Below are positions 34,364 to 43,812 of a stretch of DNA of 64,000 nucleotides, in pieces. Every line of letters begins with the position of its first letter. Position 1 is the stretch's first letter. The notes beneath the pieces are model-generated. The model saw nothing but the letters and a program-made list of their open reading frames with translations. It had not been told where the DNA came from and ran no database searches. This DNA comes from Lactobacillus sp. ESL0679 (GTDB taxonomy: Bacteria > Bacillota > Bacilli > Lactobacillales > Lactobacillaceae): contig NZ_JAQTIG010000008.1 of assembly GCF_029433515.1 (NCBI RefSeq), positions 1-64,000 of the forward strand, given 5' to 3'. The position numbers were made by a program, and so were the translations under genes.

Positions 34364-34645
34364 TTACTTATCAACGTGAATTTCGACCACGCGTTGATTT
34401 TTATCAAAGGTTACTAAGTATGAAGGGTCACGTTCTTTAATCAAGCGTTTGATAATGAACTCAACTTCATCCTTGCGCACACGGCGATCGTGATTTTCGA
34501 TAGCAATTCCGATTGCCGTGTCGCTTTCGGTATAAACAACAGAAGTATTACCCAAAGAGTAAACTTTGACATAGTTAACATCAGTTGAGTTAAGCTGACT
34601 GTGTACTAAATCCCGATAACTATTGGTTACATCTATTAAATGCAT
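34364..34645 (-). CDS. DUF1827 family protein
   Basis: A 93-residue protein. ATG 34645 (MHLIDVTNSY) is preferred to an upstream GTG at 34654 because it matches the family start and has GGGTG upstream. Characteristic segments are LIDVTNSYRDLV, YVKVYSLGNTSVVYTES, and RKDEVEFIIKRLI. DUF1827 proteins are small lactic acid bacterial proteins of unknown function, often next to clpE as here. Confidence 0.8.
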   Translation of the reverse strand: MHLIDVTNSYRDLVHSQLNSTDVNYVKVYSLGNTSVVYTESDTAIGIAIENHDRRVRKDEVEFIIKRLIKERDPSYLVTFDKNQRVVEIHVDK

Positions 34646-34767
34646 GGATTTCACCCGTTTCTTGTAGTAGTTTTGTCAACTCTAGTATAACGCTAATTTG
34701 TTGTTTTTTCTCTAAATAAAAGCATGATTATTGTAATTTTGAATAATCATGCTTTTGCTGTATTTTA

Positions 34768-36960
34768 TTAAAGTTCAGTATCTGGAGTAGTTGCTGGGGC
34801 AGGATCTACTTGCTCATTAATCACAATGTGATTGTCAGAAACACTTGCAGTTAAGTTCTTGGCATCTGGATGATCAAGCTTGAAGTCAGCTACGCGATCT
34901 TCAATTTCTTCTTGAATAGTTCTGCGCAGAGGCCGTGCACCCATTGCTGGATTGTAGCCATCCTCGACTAATTTCTTCTTGGCATCGTCAGTTACCGTAA
35001 TTTGTAAGCCCTGATTTTTGACCATATCATTGGTTTCATCAAGCATCAAGTTAACAATCTTAACGAGGTCGTCCTTTGATAATTCGTTGAACTCAATGAC
35101 GTCATCAAGCCGATTCAAAAATTCAGGCTTGAAGAATTGACTCATGGAGCTTCTAGCTGAATCTTTTTCTTCGTCGGTATTTTCAGCCGCAAACCCAACA
35201 CTGGTATTTTTAATTCCCTGACCAGCATTAGAAGTCATAATGATGATTGTGTCTTTAAAGGAAACAGTCCGTCCTTGTGAGTCGGTTAGCCGGCCGTCGT
35301 CCAAGATTTGCAAGAACAAGTTCATTACCGACGGGTCAGCCTTTTCGATTTCATCGAGTAAAATCAGGCTGTAAGGGTGGCGGCGTACTTGTTCGGTTAA
35401 TTGTCCAGCTTCTTCATAGCCGACATAACCAGGAGCAGAACCGATTAATTTGGAAACAGAATAGGATTCCATAAATTCCGACATGTCAAAACGAATCATG
35501 GCGTTTTCTGACCCAAACATTTGCTTAGCTAATTGCTTAGCTAATTCTGTCTTACCGACCCCAGTTGGACCAACAAAGAGGAAGGAACCAATTGGACGAC
35601 CAGACTTATTAAAGCCGATTCGGTTGCGGCGGATTGCGCGAGCAACTTTATCAACGGCTTGATCTTGACCGATAACGTGGGCCTTTAAAGTTGGCGCCAA
35701 GTTTTGCAACTGGTTTTCCTCTTGCTTTTGCAAATCGCCAACAGGAATACCAGTTTTTTCTTCAACAATCTTGTTCATAATCTTGCTGGTAATAATCGGT
35801 GACTTATCAGGATCGATCTTTTGATCTTTTACCTTATTATATTTTTCGATTTGGTCGCGGTAATATGCGGCCTTTTCGTAGTCTTCGTTTTTTAGTGATT
35901 CCTGCTTCAATTGTTGAGCAGCAGCAATTCGTTCTTTAATCTTATCTTTATCAACGTAAGGAATGGTCAGATTCATTCTTGAACCGGCCTCATCGAGCAG
36001 GTCGATGGCCTTATCAGGCAAGAAACGATCTTGAATATAACGCTCAGACAGTTCGGCCGCTGCTTTAATTGCATCGTCTGTGTAGTGAACGTGGTGGTAA
36101 TCTTCGTAGCGCTTTTGGATACCTTGCAAAATGCGAATGGTTTCTGCAACTGATGGTTCCTTGACGTCAACAGGTTGGAAGCGGCGGGCTAAAGCCGAAT
36201 CCTTTTCGATTTCACGGTATTCTTTTAACGTAGTTGCGCCGACTAATTGCAGATCGCCGCGGGCAAGGGCAGGCTTAATAATATTACCAGCGTCCATTCC
36301 GCCTTCTGCGTTCCCAGCACCGACAATTTCGTGAATCTCATCAATGAACAAAATAATGTCGTCATGTTGTTGCAATTCTTTAATCAGCTGTTGCATCCGC
36401 TGCTCAAATTGACCACGAATACCGGTTCCTTGAACAAGTGAAACAACGTTTAGTGAAATAATTCGCTTGTCTTGTAATTTAGCAGGTACCGAACCATCGA
36501 CGATTTGTTGGGCGAGGCCTTCGACAACTGCTGTCTTACCAACGCCGGCTTCACCAATTAGAACCGGATTATTTTTAGTTCTCCTATTTAAAATCTCGAT
36601 TACCCGAGCAATTTCCTTATCCCGACCAATCACTGGGTCAATTTTGCCCTTTTTAGCTAATGCCGTTAGGTCAGTGCCGTATTGGTCAAGTAATGAACGA
36701 CCACCATTATTGCCGCCGTTAGCTCTTTGCGGCTGGCCTTGATTAGCGTTGTTAAATGCAGCGTTATTACCGTTCATGCTATTAAATAAGTCATCAAAGT
36801 CTCCGAAGAAACCGTTGTTGTCATTATTCATATTAATATTTCCTTGTTGTTTAAGTTCTTGATAACATTGTCCACATAAATTAATTTCGCGACTTTGGCC
36901 ATTAACCTTCGCATAAAGGTGAATGGAAGCAGGCCGCTTTTGACAATTTTGACAAAGCAA
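34768..36960 (-). CDS. clpE: ATP-dependent Clp protease ATP-binding subunit ClpE
   Basis: A 730-residue HSP100 unfoldase. An N-terminal zinc finger (Cys3, Cys6, Cys29, Cys32) replaces the ClpC N-domain and identifies ClpE. An Asn/Gly-rich linker (40-95) leads to the first AAA module ([33 protein letters not shown]), a UVR segment ([18 protein letters not shown]), and the second module ([31 protein letters not shown]). It works with ClpP on misfolded proteins and, in bacilli, removes the CtsR repressor. A CIRCE operator precedes it. Acidic C-terminus. Confidence 0.96.
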   Translation of the reverse strand: MLCQNCQKRPASIHLYAKVNGQSREINLCGQCYQELKQQGNINMNNDNNGFFGDFDDLFNSMNGNNAAFNNANQGQPQRANGGNNGGRSLLDQYGTDLTALAKKGKIDPVIGRDKEIARVIEILNRRTKNNPVLIGEAGVGKTAVVEGLAQQIVDGSVPAKLQDKRIISLNVVSLVQGTGIRGQFEQRMQQLIKELQQHDDIILFIDEIHEIVGAGNAEGGMDAGNIIKPALARGDLQLVGATTLKEYREIEKDSALARRFQPVDVKEPSVAETIRILQGIQKRYEDYHHVHYTDDAIKAAAELSERYIQDRFLPDKAIDLLDEAGSRMNLTIPYVDKDKIKERIAAAQQLKQESLKNEDYEKAAYYRDQIEKYNKVKDQKIDPDKSPIITSKIMNKIVEEKTGIPVGDLQKQEENQLQNLAPTLKAHVIGQDQAVDKVARAIRRNRIGFNKSGRPIGSFLFVGPTGVGKTELAKQLAKQMFGSENAMIRFDMSEFMESYSVSKLIGSAPGYVGYEEAGQLTEQVRRHPYSLILLDEIEKADPSVMNLFLQILDDGRLTDSQGRTVSFKDTIIIMTSNAGQGIKNTSVGFAAENTDEEKDSARSSMSQFFKPEFLNRLDDVIEFNELSKDDLVKIVNLMLDETNDMVKNQGLQITVTDDAKKKLVEDGYNPAMGARPLRRTIQEEIEDRVADFKLDHPDAKNLTASVSDNHIVINEQVDPAPATTPDTEL

Positions 36961-36994
36961 TTATACTTACCGCCTTTCATTTCAAGTTTACTAA

Positions 36995-37023
36995 ATTATA
37001 TAATTAGCACTCTCAATAATCAA
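36995..37023 (-). promoter_or_regulatory. Promoter of clpE
   Basis: Reverse-strand TATAAT (37000-36995) with TTGATT (37023-37018) 17 bases upstream; the -35 lies in the CIRCE spacer and right arm. Confidence 0.7.
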
Positions 37024-37030
37024 GTGCTAA
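37004..37030. promoter_or_regulatory. CIRCE operator (HrcA) upstream of clpE
   Basis: TTAGCACTC, nine bases, AAGTGCTAA: the CIRCE inverted repeat with one mismatch in the right arm (consensus GAGTGCTAA). It overlaps the clpE promoter, so HrcA should repress clpE in the absence of stress. I saw no CtsR heptad repeat in the region. Confidence 0.88.
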
Positions 37031-37122
37031 AACTCAAAAACTTATTTTTTGTAAGTTCAATAAATATGTTAAAATAACAGTGGTCGTTAAGTAAAAAAGA
37101 CAAAAAAGACGGTGATATTTTA

Positions 37123-37305
37123 GTGGATTATCAAAAAATTCTTGAACAATTGGCTGATGGTGAGCTTGACCAATATGAAGTTGAACCCCAAGATGCCTTT
37201 GGTTTTCAAACTGCGTTGCGCGCGTTTGGCAAAAGACAAAATATAACAGGCCGCGCCTTACGTGGTGGAAAAATCATTTATTCACAGTCAAAAGTAGAAA
37301 ATTGA
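37123..37305 (+). CDS. Hypothetical small protein upstream of ptsH
   Basis: A 60-residue protein with GTG start at 37123 (GACGGTGA upstream). It is soluble: an acidic N-terminal helix (MDYQKILEQLADGELDQYEV), then a basic half with FGKRQNITGRALRGGKI. I do not recognise a family. It is divergent from clpE and forward of ptsHI; a cre-like sequence follows four bases after its stop, so it is probably not in the ptsH transcript. Confidence 0.55.
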   Translation: MDYQKILEQLADGELDQYEVEPQDAFGFQTALRAFGKRQNITGRALRGGKIIYSQSKVEN

Positions 37306-37308
37306 TGA

Positions 37309-37322
37309 TGTAAACTGTTACA
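37309..37322 (+). promoter_or_regulatory. cre-like palindrome upstream of ptsH
   Basis: TGTAAACTGTTACA matches the cre consensus TGWAANCGNTNWCA at all fixed positions but one (T for the G of the central CG). It is 96 bases before ptsH. It might be a weak CcpA site. Confidence 0.4.
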
Positions 37323-37417
37323 TTTATGTTGTCTAATTCACAAAAAAATGATAGTCTAATATTCGAATAGGTATTTACTACCGTTTTGATTTTTCAATTT
37401 AAAAGGAGATAATTATA

Positions 37418-37684
37418 ATGGAAAAACGCGATTTTCATGTTGTTGCAGAAACAGGTATTCATGCTCGTCCAGCTACACTTTTAGTACAAGCTGCTTCTAA
37501 ATTTGGTTCAGATATCAATTTGGAATACAACGGCAAGTCAGTTAACTTGAAGTCAATCATGGGTGTAATGTCACTCGGCGTTGGTAAGGGTGCAGATGTT
37601 ACAATCAGCGCTGAAGGCGATGACGAAAAAGACGCCATTGCTGCTATTACAGACACAATGAAAAAAGAAGGTTTAGCTGAATAA
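37418..37684 (+). CDS. ptsH: Phosphocarrier protein HPr
   Basis: An 88-residue PTS phosphocarrier. His15 in TGIHARPAT takes phosphate from EI, and Ser46 in [10 protein letters not shown] is the site for HPr kinase; HPr-Ser-P is the corepressor of CcpA. AAAAGGAGAT precedes the ATG. Its TAA overlaps the ptsI start (TAATGA), the usual ptsHI coupling. Confidence 0.98.
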   Translation: MEKRDFHVVAETGIHARPATLLVQAASKFGSDINLEYNGKSVNLKSIMGVMSLGVGKGADVTISAEGDDEKDAIAAITDTMKKEGLAE

Positions 37685-39417
37685 TGACCAAGACTTTAAA
37701 AGGAATTGCTGCAAGTGATGGTATCGCTGTAGCACCTGCTTATCTCTTGGTAGAACCAGATCTTTCATTTACGAAGACCACTGTTGCCGACACTGCTAGT
37801 GAATTGGCTCGCTTTAAAAAGGCGACTGCTGCTTCAGTTAAAGAAGTTGAACAAATTCGCGACAGCGCAAAAAAGAGTTTAGGCGAGGACGAAGCTCAAG
37901 TATTTGAAGCCCATTTGATGATTTTGAATGACCCTGAATTTACAGGAGCCATTGAAACTGAAATCAAAGATCAAAAAGTTAATAGTGAAGCCGCACTTGA
38001 TGAAACTGCACAAAAGTTTATTGCAATTTTTGAAGGAATGACCGACAACGCTTATATGCAACAACGTGCTGCTGATGTACGCGATGTTTCTAAGCGGGTA
38101 ATGGCCCATCTTTTGAATAAAGAATTGCCTAATCCAGCTGCAATTGATCATGAAGTTATTGTGGTTGCGCATGATTTGACACCTAGTGACACTGCTCAAT
38201 TAAATAAGCAATTTGTTAAGGGTTTTGTAACTGATATTGGTGGTCGGACTGCGCACTCAGCAATTATGGCTCGTTCACTTGAATTGCCAGCTGTTGTTGG
38301 GACTGATTCAGTTACTAAGGACGTTGAAAACGGCCAGACTTTGGTAGTTGACGGTTTGAACGGTGATGCAGTTGTTGAACCAAGTGATGAGCAAGTAGCT
38401 GATTACAAGCAAAAGAGTGAAGCATTCTTAGCACAAAAGGCTGAATGGGAAAAATTAAAGAACGAACCGTCAGTTACTGCTGATGGTAAGAAATTCACCA
38501 TTGCAGCTAACATTGGTACACCAAACGATATGCAAGGTGTTAATGATAACGGTGCTGAGGCTGTTGGCTTGTATAGAACCGAATTCTTGTACATGGATTC
38601 TAAGGACTTCCCAACAGAAGACCAACAATTCGAAGCTTATAAAGAAGTTATCGAAGGAATGCACGGTAAGCAAGTTATCATTCGGACAATGGATATCGGT
38701 GGTGATAAGCACCTCGATTATTGGGACTTACCAGACGAAATGAACCCATTCTTGGGTGTCCGGGCAATTAGACTGTCACTGAAGAACGAAGACATTTTCC
38801 GAACCCAATTAAGGGCATTGCTTAGAGCTTCTGCTTATGGTAAGTTAGGAATTATGTTCCCAATGATCGGTACGTTGAATGAATTACGCAAGGCCAAGGC
38901 AATCTTAGCTGAAGAAAAGGCTAAGTTGACGAGTGACGGCGTTAAAATTGGTGATAACTTAGAAGTTGGGATGATGATTGAAGTTCCAGCTGCTGCAGTT
39001 TTAGCTGATCAATTTGCCAAGGAAGTTGATTTCTTCTCAATTGGAACTAATGACTTAATCCAATACACAATGGCTGCTGATCGGGGTAATGATAATGTTT
39101 CTTATCTTTACCAACCAGCTAATCCATCAGTATTACGCCTAATTAAGCATACAATTGATGCAGCTCATGAAAATGGTATTTGGTGTGGCATGTGTGGTGA
39201 AGCCGCTGGCGACAGCACCATGTTCCCAATTTTATTGTCAATGGGTCTTGATGAATATTCAATGAGTGCAACCTCTATTTTGCGGATTAGAAGCTTAATG
39301 AGGGAGTTCAATACTGAAGATATTAAGGAATTGGCAAATAAAGCATGTTACATTTCTGAAACTGCTGAAGAAAATGAACAGTTAGTTGCCGACTTGATGA
39401 ATAAGGTTGACAAGTAA
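37684..39417 (+). CDS. ptsI: PTS enzyme I (phosphoenolpyruvate-protein phosphotransferase)
   Basis: A 577-residue enzyme that moves phosphate from PEP to HPr. The active His191 is in [11 protein letters not shown]; the PEP-binding C-terminal domain shows [37 protein letters not shown] and the CGMCGE block with the reactive Cys. It is coupled to ptsH by a one-base overlap and ends at a strong terminator, so the pair forms one transcript. Confidence 0.98.
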   Translation: MTKTLKGIAASDGIAVAPAYLLVEPDLSFTKTTVADTASELARFKKATAASVKEVEQIRDSAKKSLGEDEAQVFEAHLMILNDPEFTGAIETEIKDQKVNSEAALDETAQKFIAIFEGMTDNAYMQQRAADVRDVSKRVMAHLLNKELPNPAAIDHEVIVVAHDLTPSDTAQLNKQFVKGFVTDIGGRTAHSAIMARSLELPAVVGTDSVTKDVENGQTLVVDGLNGDAVVEPSDEQVADYKQKSEAFLAQKAEWEKLKNEPSVTADGKKFTIAANIGTPNDMQGVNDNGAEAVGLYRTEFLYMDSKDFPTEDQQFEAYKEVIEGMHGKQVIIRTMDIGGDKHLDYWDLPDEMNPFLGVRAIRLSLKNEDIFRTQLRALLRASAYGKLGIMFPMIGTLNELRKAKAILAEEKAKLTSDGVKIGDNLEVGMMIEVPAAAVLADQFAKEVDFFSIGTNDLIQYTMAADRGNDNVSYLYQPANPSVLRLIKHTIDAAHENGIWCGMCGEAAGDSTMFPILLSMGLDEYSMSATSILRIRSLMREFNTEDIKELANKACYISETAEENEQLVADLMNKVDK

Positions 39418-39428
39418 AAAAAACAAAG

Positions 39429-39464
39429 AAATAGTACATTATCAAAGGTAATGTACTATTTTTT
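39429..39464 (+). terminator. Terminator of ptsHI
   Basis: AAATAGTACATTA (39429-39441) and TAATGTACTATTT (39449-39461), seven-base loop, T-run. Confidence 0.9.
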
Positions 39465-39554
39465 GTTTCACCTTTAATCTTTCTTGGTAAAAAAGTCACA
39501 GTTTATTCACTTTTAGGCTGTAATATAAAAATATAATTAATTACGAAAATACTA

Positions 39555-39583
39555 CTTACAAAAAAGAAGTAATATGCTATAAT
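39555..39583 (+). promoter_or_regulatory. Promoter of spx
   Basis: CTTACA (39555-39560), 17 bases, TATAAT (39578-39583) with TGC before it (extended -10). Confidence 0.65.
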
Positions 39584-39627
39584 AGATATTAGTTAAGAAG
39601 TAGTATGTTCAAAGGAGCGTGAAATAT

Positions 39628-40026
39628 ATGGTTAATTTATATATATCTCCGAGTTGTACCTCGTGTCGTAAGGCAAAGGCTTGGTTGAAGAAACATGACA
39701 TTGCTTTTAAAGAAAGAAATATTTTCTCTGAGCCTCTTACTAAAGACGAGCTTATTCAAATTTTGCGGATGACAGAAAATGGTACCGAAGAAATTATTTC
39801 AACGCGTTCAAGAGCTTTCCAACAATTAAAAGTTAATCTTGATGATTTATCAATCGATCAATTGCTTGATTTGGTTGAGAAGAATCCAAGCTTATTGAGA
39901 CGACCAATTATTATGGATGATCGGCGTTTGCAAGTTGGTTACAATGAAGACGAAATTCGTCGGTTCTTGCCACGGAAAGTTCGTCGGCTTGAACTCGAAG
40001 AAATGCAAAAGATTGCCGACTTATAA
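39628..40026 (+). CDS. spx: Transcriptional regulator Spx
   Basis: A 132-residue ArsC-fold regulator of the thiol-stress response that binds the RNA polymerase alpha C-terminal domain. The redox pair Cys10-Thr-Ser-Cys13 is intact. Start ATG 39628 lies ten bases after AAAGGAG; the GTG at 39619 is too close to it. C-terminal [15 protein letters not shown] is typical. Lies just upstream of mecA with its own promoter and terminator, as in Bacillus. Confidence 0.95.
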   Translation: MVNLYISPSCTSCRKAKAWLKKHDIAFKERNIFSEPLTKDELIQILRMTENGTEEIISTRSRAFQQLKVNLDDLSIDQLLDLVEKNPSLLRRPIIMDDRRLQVGYNEDEIRRFLPRKVRRLELEEMQKIADL

Positions 40027-40046
40027 TCTAGCAGTGTTTTTAATAA

Positions 40047-40083
40047 AAAAAGCGTTGGTTTTTTAGACTAACGCTTTTATTTT
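40047..40083 (+). terminator. Terminator of spx
   Basis: AAAGCGTTGG-type arm and CTAACGCTTT arm, nine-base loop with T-run, then TTATTTT. Confidence 0.8.
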
Positions 40084-40135
40084 ACCTGCAAAGTACGCTA
40101 CAATGAATAAAAGGATCCAATGGAGGTGAAAACTC

Positions 40136-40873
40136 GTGCAAGTTGATCATATTAATGAAAATACTATTCGCGTCCGGATAGATAAAAATGAATTAGCTAA
40201 TCGTGGATTAAAGGTTTTAGATTTATTGGGTGATCGGGATAAGATCCAGCATTTCTTTTATTCTATCTTAGATGAAGTTGATACCGATCATTCCTTTAGT
40301 CAGGATGCTCCGGTAACTTTTCAAGTAATGCCAAATAACGGCGGCTTAGACTTGTTAATTAGTAAGGTAACTGATAAAGATCGCGATCATTTAACACAAA
40401 TGTTTGGTGGTAATACAGACTCTCAGGAAGCGTCTGATGATCCGCGTAAGACGTCGTTTATTGATTTGGATTCTGATGAGGAGCCAGATGATGACGAAAC
40501 TGAAGAACCTCCTGTTAGCAGCTCTCAAGGTGGTGCGCAACCGCAATCAAAGAAGCCATTTTGGAAATTTCAAAAGAAACAAGCGTATAGCTTCAAAGAT
40601 CTCGATCCGCTAACTGAACTAGCAGATAATTTGCGGGCTAGTGATTTGTCCTCAAGTCTATATTTTGAACGAGGAGAATTTTACTTAGAATTAACATTTA
40701 ATAATGAAAATTACGCGGAGATTAAACCAGCAGATGCTTGGGCAATTGCGAATGAGTATGGCATTAAAGTCAAGGCTAGCGAGATGGCGCGAGTACGGAC
40801 AACGGGTAAATGCCTAATTGCTTGTGATGCATTGGGCTATTTGCGGCAGTACTTTGGTAAAAATAATCGCTAA
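40136..40873 (+). CDS. mecA: Adaptor protein MecA
   Basis: A 245-residue adaptor that presents substrates to the ClpC/ClpP (or ClpE) machine and in bacilli controls competence. GTG start after GGAGGTGA. The N-terminal substrate-binding part (MQVDHINENTIRVRI) and the C-terminal ClpC-binding part (about 160-245, ending CDALGYLRQYFGK) are joined by an acidic Asp/Glu linker (about 95-125). No clpC gene is in the window, only clpE. Confidence 0.93.
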   Translation: MQVDHINENTIRVRIDKNELANRGLKVLDLLGDRDKIQHFFYSILDEVDTDHSFSQDAPVTFQVMPNNGGLDLLISKVTDKDRDHLTQMFGGNTDSQEASDDPRKTSFIDLDSDEEPDDDETEEPPVSSSQGGAQPQSKKPFWKFQKKQAYSFKDLDPLTELADNLRASDLSSSLYFERGEFYLELTFNNENYAEIKPADAWAIANEYGIKVKASEMARVRTTGKCLIACDALGYLRQYFGKNNR

Positions 40874-40885
40874 ATAATTTTAATT

Positions 40886-40914
40886 AAAAAGGCAAGTGAG
40901 TAACTTGCCTTTTT
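40886..40914 (+). terminator. Terminator of mecA
   Basis: AAAAAGGCAAGT and ACTTGCCTTTTT, five-base loop, perfect. Confidence 0.9.
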
Positions 40915-40939
40915 GCGTACTTAAATTTAGGTGATAAAT

Positions 40940-41770
40940 TTGTACGCAGCATTATTAAATAAGCAATTGGTTTTGGCCGCTACTGAAGCGGCACAAATTA
41001 AAAGTAAAACACAAAAAAACTATTCTTGTCCGCGATGCCATCATCGTGTGCAACTGATTAAAACAGCTCAAGGTGCATATTTTAAGCACTTAACGCGGTC
41101 AACTAACATGATGGGAGAAAAGGCAGAACATGCGTTGAGTAAAGCGCTTCTAAAAGAAGCATTGCGAGAGGCCGGCTTTAACGCACAACTAGAAATTCCA
41201 CTTGCTCAAGGGCAGCTGCGAGCAGATGTTTTAGCAAGCCCGCAATTAGCGTTTGAAGTGCAATGTGCGCCGTTAAGCCTGGCAGAATTTAATCATCGAC
41301 ATCAGTTATATTTTGAAATTGGAGTTGTTGATGTTTGGGTTGTAGGTCAGCGTCATTATTTACAAAGGCAAATAAAAAAGTCACAGCTGATTTTTTTCCG
41401 TAAAAACCAGTTGTGGCGCGATTATTATTTGGAAGTTAATCCTAAAAGAAAGAAATTAATTCTTAAGTACAATGTTTTACTTGAGCCGGTAACTAGTCGA
41501 GTTCATTATCAAATGATGACATTTGCTTTAAACGCACAAGGGTTACAACGTTTGTGGCATTTTCGGCCGCAGCTGAAGACATATCAAGTTAATTCTGCTG
41601 AGCAGCGGCAATATTTGATGCGGCAATTAATGCAGAAAACAAAAATAGGGCAGTCAATTGCGACTGCCCTGTATGTTAAAAAGATGACACTCGATGATCT
41701 ACCAGAAAAAGTTTTTACTGAGATGCGTTACGTGGGCCAACTTAATAATGTTCTTGCGTACTTAAATTAA
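40940..41770 (+). CDS. coiA: Competence protein CoiA family
   Basis: A 276-residue protein of the CoiA family. TTG 40940 is taken because AGGTGA lies five bases upstream and MYAALLNKQLV matches family starts; the GTG at 40931 has no binding site. A zinc-ribbon-like CPRCHHR (about residue 30), HALSKALLKEALREAG, and the nuclease-like core VLASPQLAFEVQCAPLSL are visible. In streptococci CoiA is needed for recombination during transformation; other competence genes are not in the window. Its end overlaps the convergent spxH gene by nine bases. Confidence 0.85.
   Translation: MYAALLNKQLVLAATEAAQIKSKTQKNYSCPRCHHRVQLIKTAQGAYFKHLTRSTNMMGEKAEHALSKALLKEALREAGFNAQLEIPLAQGQLRADVLASPQLAFEVQCAPLSLAEFNHRHQLYFEIGVVDVWVVGQRHYLQRQIKKSQLIFFRKNQLWRDYYLEVNPKRKKLILKYNVLLEPVTSRVHYQMMTFALNAQGLQRLWHFRPQLKTYQVNSAEQRQYLMRQLMQKTKIGQSIATALYVKKMTLDDLPEKVFTEMRYVGQLNNVLAYLN
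41640..41670 (-). terminator. Terminator of spxH, inside coiA
   Basis: On the reverse strand AGGGCAGTC (41670-41662) and GACTGCCCT (41655-41647) with a six-base loop, then ATTTTTGTTTT. It is wholly within the coiA coding sequence, about 95 bases after the spxH stop. Confidence 0.8.
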
Positions 41771-42400
41771 GCGCAAATGATTAGTTTTGCGCAAAGCACA
41801 ATCTTTGGTTTCTTCTTCAAAGTTTTCGATTAAGCAGGAATCATGTTTTAAAACCTTAATTAATCTGTCGTGAGCAACAATTCCCTCTAATAAAATGCCG
41901 TTGTAATTACCGCTCTCATTATAAATAATGGTGGTTGGTGTGTTGCGCACACCAAGTTTATCGGCGAGCTCTAGGTCCTGTTTGATAGACTTATCAACAT
42001 ACTTATTAGTTTTGGGACTGGTAATCTTGTTAAAATCGATATTCAATTTTTTAGTTATTTTTCGGGCTAAATTTTCAGAATAACGATAGAAATTAATGTT
42101 CAGGGCCTGTTGCAATTCAAACAAATAGGCCCGAGCTTTTTTATTACCATATTCAAACTTAATCGCATGATAAAGGCGCAATGTTTGAAAAGAGGCCATT
42201 GTATACTTGGAAATATCAGTTAACTTTTGACCTTCTTTACGCCGTCGTAAAATATCCTCTTTAATTACTTTGGTGTTAGTAATCGGAATGTAATTGAAAC
42301 AAGTATCAATGTTAAGTTCATCAATGGCTTGCTTAATTAAAAGTTCTGTCTCATAACAGTAGATGCCAATTGGATTGACAAAGAGAAAAATCTCAAACAT
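41762..42400 (-). CDS. spxH: ClpXP adaptor protein SpxH/YjbH (DsbA family)
   Basis: A 212-residue DsbA-like protein in the place of YjbH, which hands Spx to ClpXP. ATG 42400 follows AAGGAG by nine bases; an upstream TTG frame is rejected. The N-terminal active-site region reads FVNPIGIYCYETELL, where a Cys-x-x-Cys is expected but only one Cys remains. The C-terminal part has the cis-proline segment (RNTPTTIIYNESG). Convergent with coiA. Confidence 0.82.
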   Translation of the reverse strand: MFEIFLFVNPIGIYCYETELLIKQAIDELNIDTCFNYIPITNTKVIKEDILRRRKEGQKLTDISKYTMASFQTLRLYHAIKFEYGNKKARAYLFELQQALNINFYRYSENLARKITKKLNIDFNKITSPKTNKYVDKSIKQDLELADKLGVRNTPTTIIYNESGNYNGILLEGIVAHDRLIKVLKHDSCLIENFEEETKDCALRKTNHLRLI

Positions 42401-42481
42401 CTTTAATTTCTCCTTCAAATTTCCAGTTAGTTATAACTTTAACAAATAACTAATATAGAAACAAAGAATACGCTCACATAA

Positions 42482-43105
42482 TTACATTCTAACACAATGA
42501 CTGAAGGCTCGAGCAATTTTGGGTTGATTAGTATTAGTTTTAGTTTGCTTAAAATTATAGCTGTTTTCAAGTGAAATAAGAATTTTTTTGATTAAAGTGG
42601 GATTAGAGTTTTCAATCTCTAATTCGTAATCTTCGTAAGAATCTGGGTAAGTAGTGGCATCTAATGTTAACTCACAATTTTCGGGTCCAGTAGCTAGAAT
42701 GCGGTGAGTTTTACTAAAAGTTTGCAAGTGTAAATTAAGCTGGGAACCGAAATTATCTTGCAAGTATTGTTCCACATTACCGTTAAATGTTACGATCGTC
42801 CCCTTTTCTGCATGCTGGACAAGTTTTTGAGCAGCTGCTAGTTTTAAATCGTCATTAATTTCGACTGCTTCATGAAAATCGTGTTGCACAAGCTTTGAGT
42901 GGGGAACCTTAAGCGTTTGTTCAGCATGATCCGTGAATAAGCGCACGCGGCAGCTAATCTGGTGCTTTTTTAATAAGCTATCGGGGGTGTCAAAATAATA
43001 ATTCGCCTGTACAAAGTCACTTTTAACGGGGAAAGCCGTACATAATTTTTGATAAACTTCTTTAGTTAACAATGTTTTAGCTTCAATTTCAGTATTTTTA
43101 GTCAT
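42482..43105 (-). CDS. CYTH domain protein (YjbK-like)
   Basis: A 207-residue triphosphate tunnel metalloenzyme-like protein. The CYTH start EIEAKTLLT (ExExK) and TLKVPHSK are present, with NYYFDTPDSLLKKHQISCRVR as the arginine-rich strand. Divergent from relQ; the Bacillus homologue YjbK is also next to the RelQ gene. The substrate is unknown; members hydrolyse inorganic triphosphate or similar. Confidence 0.85.
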   Translation of the reverse strand: MTKNTEIEAKTLLTKEVYQKLCTAFPVKSDFVQANYYFDTPDSLLKKHQISCRVRLFTDHAEQTLKVPHSKLVQHDFHEAVEINDDLKLAAAQKLVQHAEKGTIVTFNGNVEQYLQDNFGSQLNLHLQTFSKTHRILATGPENCELTLDATTYPDSYEDYELEIENSNPTLIKKILISLENSYNFKQTKTNTNQPKIARAFSHCVRM

Positions 43106-43179
43106 CAGTAATTACTCCAATCTGTTTACTCTTATTGTATGTTAAAATGAAGATGCTGTTTGAGAAAGGAATTATTTCA

Positions 43180-43812
43180 ATGGAAATGGATTGGGACAAC
43201 TTTTTATGGCCATACACAGAGGCCGTTAATGAGCTAAAAGTAAAATTTCGGGCCCTTAGACAAAGTTTCTTGACTAAGGGAGAGCACTCACCAATTGAGT
43301 TTGTCGTTGGTCGGGTGAAAACAGTTGATTCGATTAAAGAAAAAATGACGCGGCGGGTAATCAGTCCCGACGTGATTGAAACCGATATGCAAGATATTGC
43401 CGGCATTCGGATTGTGTGCCAGTTTGTTGACGATATTTATAAGGCAGTGGATTTAATTCATGACCGGCAAGACATGGAAGTCCTGGAAGAACGTGACTAT
43501 GTACAGAACGCCAAGCCTTCTGGGTATCGATCTTACCACATGGTAATTTCTTATACGGTTTATTTGCCGGACGGCGCTAAAAAGTTGCTAGCCGAAATTC
43601 AGGTGCGGACATTAGCGATGAACTTTTGGGCAACGGTCGAGCATACTTTAAATTACAAGTATCAGGGCTCTTATCCAGATGATATTTCTGAACGTCTTAA
43701 GTCAACGGCGGAGACGGCATACAAGCTAGATGAGGAAATGTCTTTAATTAAGGATGAGGTTCAGGAAGCGCAGAAGATTTTTACCAAGAATAAAGGTAAG
43801 GAAAAATCATGA
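43180..43812 (+). CDS. relQ: Small alarmone synthetase RelQ
   Basis: A 210-residue (p)ppGpp synthetase without hydrolase domain. ATG 43180 lies ten bases after GAAAGGA; the frame is open further upstream but without another binding site. RelA-type synthetase motifs: ISPDVIETDMQDIAGIRIV, DYVQNAKPSGYRSYHMV, and EIQVRTLAMNFWATVEH. Its stop overlaps the nadK start (ATGA), so the two are coupled. The order relQ-nadK-rlu is that of Bacillus yjbMNO. Confidence 0.93.
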   Translation: MEMDWDNFLWPYTEAVNELKVKFRALRQSFLTKGEHSPIEFVVGRVKTVDSIKEKMTRRVISPDVIETDMQDIAGIRIVCQFVDDIYKAVDLIHDRQDMEVLEERDYVQNAKPSGYRSYHMVISYTVYLPDGAKKLLAEIQVRTLAMNFWATVEHTLNYKYQGSYPDDISERLKSTAETAYKLDEEMSLIKDEVQEAQKIFTKNKGKEKS

